Shown: positions 1-8,116 of the stretch, piece after piece
How positions within the stretch are numbered: the first letter of the stretch is position 1
How the letters are laid out: every line of letters begins with the position of its first letter
Assembly (NCBI GenBank): GCA_032718475.1
Contig: JAUCBJ010007503.1
Location: 1-21,685, forward strand
DNA from: Nemertoderma westbladi
Lineage: Eukaryota; Xenacoelomorpha; Nemertodermatida; Nemertodermatidae
Reading direction: 5' to 3'
DNA: 21,685 bases
Notes under the pieces: generated by a model
Database searches by the model: none
Told to the model about the DNA's origin: nothing
Seen by the model: the letters and a program-made list of their open reading frames with translations, nothing else
Translations under genes and position numbers: made by a program

Positions 1-43
1 GGGGCAAGGGAGAAATAGGCAGCGACGCCCTCTCGCCTAACGA

Positions 44-51
44 TATATAAA
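44..51 (+). promoter_or_regulatory. TATA-like box upstream of ORF 86-631
   Basis: TATATAAA lies 35 bases before the ATG at 86. The spacing would suit a very short leader. In AT-rich DNA such a match occurs often by chance, so this is weak support for a promoter. Confidence 0.2.
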
Positions 52-85
52 CTCATTATAATATTGGTGAACTCGTATAGCAGAT

Positions 86-631
86 ATGACTGAATTAATA
101 GAAGATGATCTTGGTATCAGGGAGAGATATACTCTACCTTTACAAGCGTTTGTCGATAGCTTGATACGCGGCGACGCTGATCCAACTACTACGGAGGACG
201 ATGGTCGTTATATCGAACCGCCAATGTCCCAGGAGCAACTTACGCGTGAATTGGATTATAGAAAGTTCACTGCTCGCTACACGCATCGTAATGGTACGTA
301 TATGGACTTCTTGACCACTGGTCATCCTATTGATTTACACGATACGGACGATGTAGACACCGAAAGGGAAATGGTTTTATTTAAATATCATACCCAGCGG
401 AGTCGAAACGACAAATCGAGGATAGAACGTGGAAGAAGGTTGATGCGGACAAATAAAGGAGAACCACTGGAGAAGAGACATGGGTTAATGTCCAGGGTCC
501 ATAATGTGAATAGTTTTCCCCGGGGCACGGGTGCTCGCGGGCGGTCTCCTTCGGGAGGCTGTAACTTTCCCTTCCTTCATCGTTTTCCTGTAATTATTGT
601 GATCAGTGTCACAATTAAAAGGCAAGAATGA
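86..631 (+). CDS. Hypothetical charged protein, first ORF of the zinc-knuckle unit
   Basis: A 181-residue ORF that I do not recognise. The first 135 or so residues look protein-like: acidic and hydrophilic at the start (TELIEDDLG, DTDDVDTERE), then strongly basic (RIERGRRLMRTNKGEPLEKRH). The last 45 residues cover a GC-rich hairpin-forming stretch and look like read-through into non-coding sequence, so the true end may be a splice site or a lost frame near 500. No signal peptide, membrane segment or catalytic motif is visible. It lies on the same strand as the gag-like ORF at 1349 and may belong to the same element, which is inference from position only. It could also be a chance ORF. Confidence 0.4.
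   Translation: MTELIEDDLGIRERYTLPLQAFVDSLIRGDADPTTTEDDGRYIEPPMSQEQLTRELDYRKFTARYTHRNGTYMDFLTTGHPIDLHDTDDVDTEREMVLFKYHTQRSRNDKSRIERGRRLMRTNKGEPLEKRHGLMSRVHNVNSFPRGTGARGRSPSGGCNFPFLHRFPVIIVISVTIKRQE
541..615 (+). other. Two stem-loops, one with a UUCG tetraloop
   Basis: 541-562 folds as a 9-bp stem (GCGGTCTCC with GGAGGCTGT, some G-U pairs) closed by C(UUCG)G, a tetraloop known to be unusually stable in RNA. 596-615 is a second hairpin, ATTGTGA / TCACAAT, with a six-base loop. Both overlap the doubtful end of the first ORF. They are direct sequence observations; a role in RNA is inferred. Confidence 0.45.
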
Positions 632-1348
632 ATGATGATGTGACGGAAAACACATCCATTGTGGTATCTTATGGATACTATCGTATATCCTCCCTCCTCT
701 CTACTCCTCTTACCCTCTTATACGTTGTTACTAAAGATACGACATATTTCATCCCACCTTCTCTTCCCAACGTGCTCGGAGCTTCGGGAAACGAATACTA
801 AACCTCACATCCCTTACTATTAATCTGGATGCTAATATTGGTGTCCGCATCTCCTGCACATGTCATATTCTGTTGATATTTATGATATCAACCTCCACCC
901 CCTTACCGTTTATTTGTATGCTAATATTGGTGTCCGCACCTCCTGTCCATGTGTCATTCTGTTGATATTTATGATATCAACTTCCACCCTCTCGTTGTTG
1001 ATTAGATAATCAACCACCAAGGATTTCCTTAAATCCACAACCGTGAAACAAGGACTGAAAGGACAAGCAGTGGTAGGTGAACAACTGGTACCATTGTGTG
1101 TCATAAATCTGGTTGTTCACCTCCCTTAATGATTGGGGATATAAATCTTATGTAGAACAACTGAGGCAAACATATCCTTGAACTGGTGTTTACCTCATCG
1201 CACTAGGGGATAAATTCGGTTGGAGATAGTGCTCAAATGTTACAATCCTCCTACTGAGATCGTATTTCTGAATATTTCAGAATGCGAAATAGTTTTTCCT
1301 CTGCTCTACCATCGCTGTCGGAGAACATATTAGGCATACAACAGGAAT
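632..1348 (+). other. Intergenic stretch with repeats and serial hairpins before the gag-like ORF
   Basis: There is no convincing gene here. It holds an 89-bp tandem repeat and five stem-loops: 872-892, 961-981, 997-1014, 1075-1122 (11-bp arms, AGGTGAACAAC) and 1162-1197 (10-bp arms, one mismatch). The sequence TTTCAG at 1275-1280 resembles a splice acceptor before the ATG at 1349, so part of this may be intron or leader. Confidence 0.4.
831..995 (+). repeat. 89-bp tandem repeat, two copies, each with a palindromic hairpin
   Basis: Copy 1 starts at 831 and copy 2 at 920. Both begin GCTAATATTGGTGTCCGCA and differ by a few substitutions and small indels. Each contains GTTGATAT-TTATG-ATATCAAC, a perfect 8-bp-arm hairpin. 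The hairpin is the best-preserved part of the unit. Confidence 0.75.
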
Positions 1349-2611
1349 ATGGAGAACATTCCATACCCTTTCGTTGATACTCAGCTGATTGCTCCTTGGG
1401 CCGAAGGCCGAGGTTTCTTTCGCACTATGTATGCCAATACACCCAGCGGCATTACTAAAGTACAACGGACATCCATCGGACATCTTGCCTTTCAAGAATA
1501 TGGATGGAACTTCAAAGTTGGAAATCCTATCAATTACCAGCAGGTATATGGAGATCATTACTCCCGTTTATATTTTGACGGACCATTAACTGCGCCTGGT
1601 GCAGTATATAGCTTTATGAGTGTTCCACTTCGCCCTTCCTTAGCTATATACATGATCTTTGAAAACGCAGCACTTGCCGGTTGGCTAGCCGATGTGTGCA
1701 GTCGTACCATACGCGCTCATCCCTTAATACTTGGAACTAAACTCGCCAAGTTAGACGAACACAATAAGTTCATACGTTTCGAATGTTTCCGGCGCTTTCT
1801 GACTCCGTTCCGCAACGTCGATAGTCAGTTCAAGGACCGCGCGCTGACCAAGCTCAGTCTTAGAGACTCAGCTGCGGAGAAACTGAGTAGCGCTGGATTT
1901 GCCGTCTTTCAAGACGTTTGTATACAGAACCTACATTCATCCGTTATACAAAGACCCCGAATATCTACAGGTTATTCTGTCGTGGAAATACAGACAGTGG
2001 GTCCACTTACGGAAACCGACGCACCCACTTCGTCTATGCAGCTGGAGGATGAACCAGTATGCTTGGAATCAGAAGCGATTCAACCTACAGCTTCCCGGAG
2101 CAGTGACAATGATTATGTCATAGAGTGGTATCAAGGTCCACAGCGTCTCACAGCGTACGATTATCGACACGCCAACTACGTTTCCCGAAAACGTTGTCGA
2201 TTATGCGCATCGAGAGACCACTTCACTCCTCTAGACTCGAGCGTACCTTGTTCCTATTTCCTCGAACAACCGATGATGGAAATATATTGTGCTTATTGCC
2301 GGCTTAATAACTCTCATATATTTGCCGTCTGCCCACAATTTATGACTCAATGTCACTACTGCCAACTTAAAGGACATGAAAGTTACAATTGTCCCTTTAA
2401 TCGCGATTTAGAGAGCGTAGACGAGATGATCACCCTGCGATACATCCGAGCTTGGGAAGCGAACGCAGATTTACATTGCGAATCCAGACATCGCTATTAC
2501 CCTGGACGAGCTTACGAGGGAGTTTACGCGTTCCATCCTTACCTATTCGCGTCGATTGAACAGAAAACACGCGTACCAAGTTACGAGTTAATAAAGCGTG
2601 TTGGACCCTGA
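1349..2611 (+). CDS. Gag-like protein with three zinc knuckles
   Basis: A 420-residue ORF from a clear ATG. Three cysteine/histidine knuckles sit near the C-terminus: Cys283-Cys286-His290-Cys300 (atypical spacing), Cys314-Cys317-His323-Cys328 (CX2CX5HX4C) and Cys335-Cys338-His343-Cys348 (classical CX2CX4HX4C). Such arrays bind single-stranded nucleic acid and are typical of retroelement Gag proteins and some cellular RNA-binding proteins. Residues 1-200 look globular and do not match a family I can name. No protease, reverse transcriptase or integrase lies downstream, so a complete retroelement is not present here. The ORF ends at CCC-TGA, and the overlapping +1 frame continues open for 140 codons. 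It may be Gag of an unusual retroelement, an endogenous virus-derived ORF, or a host zinc-knuckle protein. Confidence 0.65.
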   Translation: MENIPYPFVDTQLIAPWAEGRGFFRTMYANTPSGITKVQRTSIGHLAFQEYGWNFKVGNPINYQQVYGDHYSRLYFDGPLTAPGAVYSFMSVPLRPSLAIYMIFENAALAGWLADVCSRTIRAHPLILGTKLAKLDEHNKFIRFECFRRFLTPFRNVDSQFKDRALTKLSLRDSAAEKLSSAGFAVFQDVCIQNLHSSVIQRPRISTGYSVVEIQTVGPLTETDAPTSSMQLEDEPVCLESEAIQPTASRSSDNDYVIEWYQGPQRLTAYDYRHANYVSRKRCRLCASRDHFTPLDSSVPCSYFLEQPMMEIYCAYCRLNNSHIFAVCPQFMTQCHYCQLKGHESYNCPFNRDLESVDEMITLRYIRAWEANADLHCESRHRYYPGRAYEGVYAFHPYLFASIEQKTRVPSYELIKRVGP

Positions 2612-2612
2612 G
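2606..2612 (+). other. CCC-TGA-G junction, possible +1 frameshift site
   Basis: The gag-like ORF terminates GGA CCC TGA. Skipping the T at 2609 continues in frame as GAG TAT GGC through the 2598-3029 ORF. A sense codon prone to slip before a slow UGA is the arrangement used in antizyme-type +1 frameshifting. A one-base assembly error or mutation would look identical. Confidence 0.35.
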
Positions 2613-3029
2613 TATGGCGACATTTTCGTGAACTCGCATCCTGAACTCCAGGAAGTATCTCGGCGCCCATATGAATATCGAACCCGAGAACGCGAGCTGG
2701 AGAGAACCATTAAACCGAGAAAGTTCCTTACCACTCACGGTCCACCCACCGCTAGTGTCCAGACGACCCGTCAAGGACCCGTAGGAGCTGCTGTCCTGAG
2801 ACGCGCTCTAAAGGCCGTTAGATCTCGCTCCACTGAGGTTGATATTAATCAACCAGGTACTTCGACCGGCGGGTATACCGATCGTAACCCTGCACCTTCT
2901 GATGCAATTATATTGCACCCTTCGCCTAGGAGCTACAGCCCTCCTCGTAAAGTGGCTCGCCCCAAAGAGAAAATGACTCTTGCTAGCTTTAAAAAACTGC
3001 GTAAACGCCGTCCGCGCAAGAAAGACTAA
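2610..3029 (+). CDS. Basic, proline-rich C-terminal extension of the gag-like protein
   Basis: Reading on from the shift at 2609 gives about 139 more codons. The product is rich in Arg, Lys, Pro and Thr, with no globular domain visible, and ends in a strongly basic tail (KKLRKRRPRKKD) that could bind nucleic acid or act as a nuclear localisation signal. There is no ATG near the start of this frame that would make it a sensible separate gene, which favours fusion to the upstream ORF, either by frameshifting or because the frame break is not real. Codons 2837-2854 also form a GTTGAT/ATCAAC hairpin resembling those in the leader. Confidence 0.5.
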   Translation, partial: EYGDIFVNSHPELQEVSRRPYEYRTRERELERTIKPRKFLTTHGPPTASVQTTRQGPVGAAVLRRALKAVRSRSTEVDINQPGTSTGGYTDRNPAPSDAIILHPSPRSYSPPRKVARPKEKMTLASFKKLRKRRPRKKD

Positions 3030-4080
3030 CTGTTTAGAGTATTTTTATATTTTAGAAACTGTGATTTTGTATATTTTATAGACTTAAATCCCATTTTCTG
3101 GGAGCGGTGTAAAAGCTTTTGTGGTATAACTGGTTCGTTTGCTTTGCTGGCCAGTTCCCCCCCGGTCGCTAGAATACTCTAAAGGGGATCTATAGCTAAA
3201 ATAGTGCAAGCTACCAGCTTATTGGCTGATTTGCTGTACGCAGGTATCTGGGCTCTGTTTAATCGGCCAACCAGCCTAGGAAGGTTGCGTCATAGCCTTG
3301 TTTTTTGTATCTCCCAATAGAATTTGAGTTAGCCTTGATTTTGACCTATCACAGAGCTACTGAACTGAAATTTTCCTATCTCACTGCTCTTTCTCTGTGT
3401 TGAACGGGAGCTTCGTGGAATAAGGGTAGTTGGTATCCTCGTATAGAGTAGTAGTCACGAGTTTTTCAAAGCCACGAAAGAACGGCTTTGTAGTGTTTTG
3501 TGCTTTTCTGCTTTTAGCCCAACACTAGTAGGTTTAATTATAAGGACATATATCCTTTAACTATCTGACGAACTCTGCTAAAAATTACCTGCTCAATCAA
3601 TACTGTATACTGCTATTTGTTGTCGGTTATTCATTATATTTGTTGATGAATTATTATATTGGAATAACGAGAAATAACCCCGAAAACCCAATATTCTTGA
3701 TATACCGAAGGTAAGAGAGAAAGGTTACCTATAACGATTGTGACTTATGTTAAAGTGGTTTGAAGTGAATCTAATGTTATTTGATAGACCCTACATGAGT
3801 CAGTCTGTGTTCCTTTTATATGTGACTAAAATCAGTGAAGATTGGCAGATTAGTGTGCAGTATTGTGCAGCATTGTGTATGAGTGAGTCTGTTAAAGAAG
3901 CAATTCCTAAAGAATGCGCCATATATGTGAATTATAATTAAGCCATATCGTTGTGAGTAGTTTAAGTCATAACTCTGTTTATATAGATAAAGCGCCACGT
4001 CCTAAAGGAACTGTTAATATTCCCGAAGGTGAATAATATTGTCAGAGATTATATAATACTGTCAGTCGAATAATACATTA
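3030..4080 (+). other. Untranslated stretch after the gag-like unit
   Basis: I see no gene over about 1 kb. Short ORFs here have no protein-like composition. Near the start are a C-run (3164-3170) and AAAGGGGATC at 3181, which resembles a short purine tract. A stem pairs TTGGCTGAT (3222-3230) with ATCGGCCAA (3262-3270), one G-U pair included. No long terminal repeat could be matched to the sequence before 86. Confidence 0.4.
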
Positions 4081-4168
4081 GGCTTACATAGCAATAAAAT
4101 TAAGCCGTCGAACCCAATCTCCCGGGAATATCCAGCGGGTGAATGATCGCGCACAGATTGGTTTCGAC
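4081..4168 (+). other. Adjacent stem-loops, strong fold-back
   Basis: GGCTTA (4081-4086) pairs with TAAGCC (4101-4106). Starting at the very next base, GTCGAACCCAATCT (4107-4120) pairs with AGATTGGTTTCGAC (4155-4168), 13 of 14 positions. Inside the second stem, CCCG/CGGG and GGA/TCC extend a nested arm. Directly abutting stems suggest a folded RNA or a terminal structure. No tRNA A/B boxes or hammerhead core were found. Confidence 0.5.
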
Positions 4169-4550
4169 TAGTGTAGTGAATCAAATACTTGTCATAGGCT
4201 AAAAGGCGATTTAATATCTAGAAGACATCTTAATTTGGCGGGTTAAACTGCCAAAGGTCTGAAAGCGCGAACAGGGTGTTCATGCACAGAAGGTCCATGA
4301 TGTAATTGTGAAGATGGTCCGAGTTGTGGTGTTAGATGCACTGAAGGTTCCTGATGCAATTGTGAAGATAACTCAACCTGTTGTGTTATCATTTGAAAAC
4401 TATTAAGAGGATTCTCTATGCCCAATAGAATTTCTAGTTCACATATATCCGTATCCCCACTATCACTCCCACTTGGCAGAGTGCTAATACTATCACTGTC
4501 TTCTTCATCTACTAGGTATTCATCTACTGAGGGGCTAACTGAGCTGTAGT

Positions 4551-5216
4551 CATCATGGGTGGAAGTGGAAGTAGCAACAACGTTGGACTGCTGAGGGCCA
4601 ACCGATCTGAAGTCGATAGATAGATAGATAGATTTATTTATACATTATGTAAAAACAATAACAAATACACCAAACAATGTACCGGTATAAAGGTATTGTC
4701 CAACATAACATATAGGATTACCCCTAAAGCTTTGCAGCTTATTTCCAAGGGGGTCCTTTATGTTACTTAGTTACAAATACAATATTACACTACGCTAGCC
4801 TAAAACCAATATAAAACGTAATTACACTATGTACATGTACAACTTTACCGAGAGCGTGACAATGCCCGACTCAACGATAAAGATGTAATGTACAGAACAA
4901 TTTATTATAAAACGTAATTACAGTATAAATAGTAAATAATTAATAAACTAATAACTTACTGTAGGACTATTGTACCTATTTTTCATCATGGGTGGAAGTG
5001 GAAGTAGCAACAACGTTTGACTGCAGAGGGCCAACCAATCTGAAGTCATCATGGGTGGAAGTGGAAGTAAGTAGCAACAACGTTTGACTGCTGAGGGCCA
5101 ACCGATCTGAAGTCATCATGGGTGAAAGTGGAAGTAGCAACAACGTTTGACTGCAGAGGGCCAACCGATCTGAAATCATCATGGGTGGAAGTGGAAGTAG
5201 CAACATTTGACTCAGG
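4551..5216 (-). repeat. 63-bp minisatellite inside the transposase C-terminus
   Basis: Full units lie at 4551-4613, 4984-5046, 5047-5113 (four extra bases) and 5114-5176, with a partial unit from 5177. Sixty-three bases equal 21 codons, and the translated unit reads about HDDFRSVGPLQSNVVATSTST. The array is therefore a tandem protein repeat, later split by the insertion at 4614-4983. Units differ by only a few bases. Confidence 0.9.
4614..4983 (-). mobile_element. 3' end of a LINE-type retroelement inserted in the transposase
   Basis: This 370-bp block interrupts the 63-bp minisatellite exactly between two units and contains no part of it. Read on the - strand it ends in AATAAATCTATCTATC, a short tandem-repeat tail (4615-4634 on the + strand reads GATA repeats), the usual 3' end of several non-LTR clades. 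Upstream of the tail, GGAAATAAGCTGCAAAGCTT resembles 3'-UTR sequence of invertebrate LINEs. No coding part remains, so it is 5'-truncated or a SINE sharing that tail. No convincing target duplication beyond two bases is visible. Confidence 0.65.
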
Positions 5217-6291
5217 AAAATGGCAATAATCTGGTCTCAGGTCAACACATTCACTACTAATAATGCCAGATGAAATTAATTGAGTCTTATCAATTGCATT
5301 GGGGTTATAAGGAATTATTCCTGCTTCTCGAAATCCTGATGCAATATTCCGTTTTGTAAGAGAATCATTAAGAGGGATGCGGAGTATTCTGTGGATGTCT
5401 GTTTTGGCAATCCAAAGGGATCCTCGTGGGGCCTGCCCAATACTAACAATACGGGATAGTGCTGCCTTGAAGCTACGGTATATGGCAATATCCAGTGGTT
5501 GACTGATGTGGGTAGCATTTGGCACAAATGTCACTAGATGTGACTTATCTTTCCGTGCTTCATCAATAAGTGCCATTGAAAGGTGAGAGTTAAGGCTATC
5601 CAAGAATAAAACATTGTCAACACCCTCCTTGTTTTCTTATACTTACGGAACACTTTCATATAGTACTTAACCATAAGGTCACTGTCCATAAAACCTGACT
5701 CTGATCTGGCATAAACTGCACCTGGCAGCCCACCTTGAGTGTAGTTGCCACCAGAGAAAGCACCGGGGAAGATAACAAAGGGAGGAAGATCACTACCATC
5801 GGCATTCACTATACAGGCCACACTAACATGTTCACTGCTGGCTACCTTTGTCTTAGCTGCTCGTGTCAACTTCTTGATGGGAATGACGACTTTACTTGCA
5901 TCCTTACACATATCAATGGCCATTTCATCCATATTTGAGACACACTGAGGATTAATGATCTGCAATGAACCATCATCCAGAGATTTGGCAATGTTTGATT
6001 TGACAAGAATCTCCTTTACCATGGCAAAATAATCTCGAATATCACTGACTGTAATAGCACACCGGGCCTTATCTTTACATGCAGCCTTTCGCATTCGCAG
6101 ACCAGGATGACGCTTCATAAAGCCACCAAACCAGTGATACATATGGCTGTTATTATTGCTAAATACGGGTTTCTCGTATTTCCCATTCTGAACAATAGAA
6201 TTATCAATGCACTTGGCATACAACATAACGATTCCTGGTGTTAGAGGTACACCACGGCATGCCAGATAATCAATCAGTAGAGGATCTAGCC

Positions 6292-6588
6292 CCACTAGGA
6301 TAGGGTGTTTGAAGGTCAAAAATGTTGACCTATCCTAGTGGAGCTAGGTTCCTATCCCACTAGGATAGGTGTACCTTATTTACATTTTGCCGATTGTGCA
6401 TGAAGTGGCTGATTGTATAGATACAGTTATAATAACATTTCAAAATTCCCGCCCCCAACATCCAGGAATTTTAGTGCCACACTGTAGAAATGAAAGCTTG
6501 GTGGGAAATTAGTCGTTTTAAGAGAGCTATCCTAGTGGAGATAGGTTCTGAATAAAATCAATAATAAAAACTATCCTAGCTAGGATAG
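6292..6588. repeat. Cluster of TATCCTAG direct and inverted repeats
   Basis: CCACTAGGATAGG occurs at 6292-6304 and 6357-6369, with its complement at 6329-6341. A 21-bp motif starting TATCCTAGTGGAG is repeated at 6331-6351 and 6528-6548 with one mismatch. CTATCCTAG-CTAGGATAG at 6571-6588 is a perfect 18-bp palindrome. The cluster lies just upstream of the transposase and is a good candidate for its binding sites or terminal region; the function is inferred. Confidence 0.7.
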
Positions 6589-6966
6589 GCGAACTTTCAA
6601 GGAACTGCCTCCACGTTACATCCAATCTAACCTGGTTAGGATCATTACTTACATTTAACCAATGAGCTATCCCGCTCTTTGTTGATTGCCTGCTGTCTCA
6701 TTAATCAACTGTCATCTAGTGGATAGACTCGAATGGCTTGGCTGTGTGGACGGAGTTTTGTCTGTTGAAAGGTAAAACCATTATATACCTAACACAATTC
6801 TGCCATTATTGTTTACTTCTATTTTAAATAGCTAAACATTCTTATAAAACGAAAATTGAAAAGCATTAATTAAAACATTACTGGTATAAATCATTTTTAA
6901 TTCAAAATTTCACAAGAACATTTATCTTTCGGTACCGTACATTTTGTTCATTGATGTACATTGTTA

Positions 6967-7230
6967 ATGGCTTCGAATTCCGGCATATGCATATGCAATG
7001 ACATTTTATTGTTGCTGGTAGATACTCTTCCAATCGCACCCCAAGAGGCCCCTACTCTTCCAATAGCATCTCAAGAGGCCCCTACTCTTGCAATCGCATC
7101 CCAAGAGGCCCCTACTCTTCCAATCGCATCCGAAGAGGTCCCTCAGAAGACTAGAGTTAAGCACCCACAGTGGTTCGGCGTTGTGGAATTTTTGCAGCAA
7201 AAAAAAGATCCAATTGAAAGTCATTGTTAG
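6967..7230 (+). CDS. Repeat-containing protein segment, possible first exon of the PHD-finger gene
   Basis: An ATG at 6967 opens an 87-codon frame. Its centre is four tandem 10-residue repeats of the type TLPIASQEAP, encoded by a 30-bp minisatellite at 7024-7143, followed by QKTRVKHPQWFGVVEFLQQKK, which looks like real coding sequence. GCTGGTAG at 7014-7021 could be a splice acceptor, in which case the exon starts there. The exon B acceptor at 7449 is in phase 0 and I find no matching donor here, so linkage to the downstream exons is only inferred. It may also be a separate small ORF. Confidence 0.4.
   Translation: MASNSGICICNDILLLLVDTLPIAPQEAPTLPIASQEAPTLAIASQEAPTLPIASEEVPQKTRVKHPQWFGVVEFLQQKKDPIESHC
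7024..7143 (+). repeat. 30-bp minisatellite, four copies, in frame
   Basis: Units start at 7024, 7054, 7084 and 7114 with no length change. Each begins ACTCTTCCAATCGCA or a close variant and encodes ten residues. Differences between units are mostly single substitutions. Confidence 0.9.
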
Positions 7231-7449
7231 TTCTGTAGTTACAAACTTACAATCGTTACAGAAACTAACTATAATAATTTAATTCTGAATGACCACGAAC
7301 CAGTGAAAAAATAATTAGTGGTTAGAGCATCTCGTCTCTTTGCCGAATATGTGTGCACAACAACAATTTATAAATAAAAAAACTGTTATTTAACTGTATT
7401 TTGTTATTTTTATTTGTAATGCATTTAATTAATATGTTTCATCTTTCAG

Positions 7450-7760
7450 TGCAAAGATTTTGAGACAGCCACTGGGGACGAAATGATAATAATTGTTGGA
7501 GAATCAATCCCAGGCTCGCTCCTGAAGAAAATTTATTCTCCCGCGGAGGAACCTGGTGCCACTGGAATGCCTACAACTGCTTCCCCCGAGAAAGATGCCG
7601 AAACGACGAGCTTCTCGCCATCTCACTCTAAGTGCCGAGACGATGCAGAGGTTAACCAACAAGCAGCTTCTGGTAATACTTGCAACCTTTGTGGCATACA
7701 CTACAACTCCAGGGAGGAAAGATTGATCGGGTTCGACTGGCTCACGTGCAGTCAATGCGA
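7450..7760 (+). CDS. Exon with the first half of a PHD-type zinc finger
   Basis: A pyrimidine-rich acceptor (CATCTTTCAG, ending 7449) opens a frame that runs without stop to a donor GTAAGA at 7761. The product starts CKDFETATGDEM, continues with a Ser/Pro/Glu-rich linker and ends CNLCGIHYNS...FDWLTCSQCE, giving zinc ligands 1-4 of a PHD finger. In several invertebrate pogo/Tigger proteins a similar finger sits at the C-terminus, and PHD fingers generally read histone tails. The gene runs divergently from the pogo transposase about 0.7 kb away, so either a host chromatin protein or a transposon-derived gene fits. Confidence 0.6.
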
Positions 7761-7897
7761 GTAAGAATTTTATGTTATAGGCTCTATAATAGAAATCAGA
7801 TTGTAAAAAAAAGAAAAATATAGTTGCAATTTTTCAATGTAAAAATGATTTAATTTGTATAAAATATGAATATACTTTTTTTTAATTAATTCCCTAG

Positions 7898-7987
7898 GAA
7901 CTGGGGTCGCATCATCTGTACTGGAGTTATTGACCTTGGTCAAGAAACCATAGCCGGGACAAGATGGTTGTGCAAATCGTGTATAGG
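7898..7987 (+). CDS. Exon with the second half of the PHD-type finger
   Basis: The intron 7761-7897 (137 bp, GTAAGA...TCCCTAG) joins in phase as TGC-GAG-AAC-TGG, giving CSQCENWGRIIC...TRWLCKSC. This supplies the conserved Trp, the fifth Cys and the final CX2C pair. The position normally held by His (W-x-H-x2-C) is Arg (WGRIIC). A donor-like GTTAGT follows at 7988. The joined finger spacing is otherwise regular, which supports the splice model. Confidence 0.6.
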
Positions 7988-8116
7988 GTTAGTTCAAAAG
8001 TTTAATATAAATTTTTATAAAACAAATCAATTTGTTTAAATTTTTATCATTGGTCATGGTCATATTTTTTATCTAGCAATTTCGCAATCTAAATTTTCTT
8101 CTAGTGATGTGACGAG

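Larger units (their letters stand above)
4243..6319 (-). pseudogene. pogo/Tigger-like DDE transposase, broken
   Basis: The N-terminal part (6319-5640) holds a CENP-B/Tc5-type DNA-binding motif (WFGGFMKRHPGLRMRKA, about residues 63-79) and the first catalytic Asp in NMDEMAID (residue 131). The next segment carries the second Asp in FLDSLNSH and the conserved HISQPLD box, typical of this superfamily. The C-terminus (to the stop at 4243) is acidic and serine-rich. The gene is broken three times: a one-base loss in an A-run near 5632-5635, a four-base insertion in the minisatellite near 5069, and a 370-bp insertion at 4614. No ATG or helix-turn-helix of the Psq type is found upstream of 6319, so the N-terminus is missing or lies in an unseen exon. 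An acceptor-like TATCCTAG sits just before the first conserved residues. Confidence 0.88.

Noticed and set aside
3747-3941. 64-codon ORF in the stretch after the gag-like unit
   Set aside because: Composition and lack of any motif fit chance, and it overlaps another chance ORF on the other strand.
4107-4168. Hammerhead ribozyme on the - strand at the 4107-4168 stem
   Set aside because: GAAA followed by a stem is present, but the CUGANGA box and a matching second stem are missing.
1-4240. Complete LTR retrotransposon
   Set aside because: No long direct repeats could be matched between the two sides, and no protease, reverse transcriptase or integrase is present.
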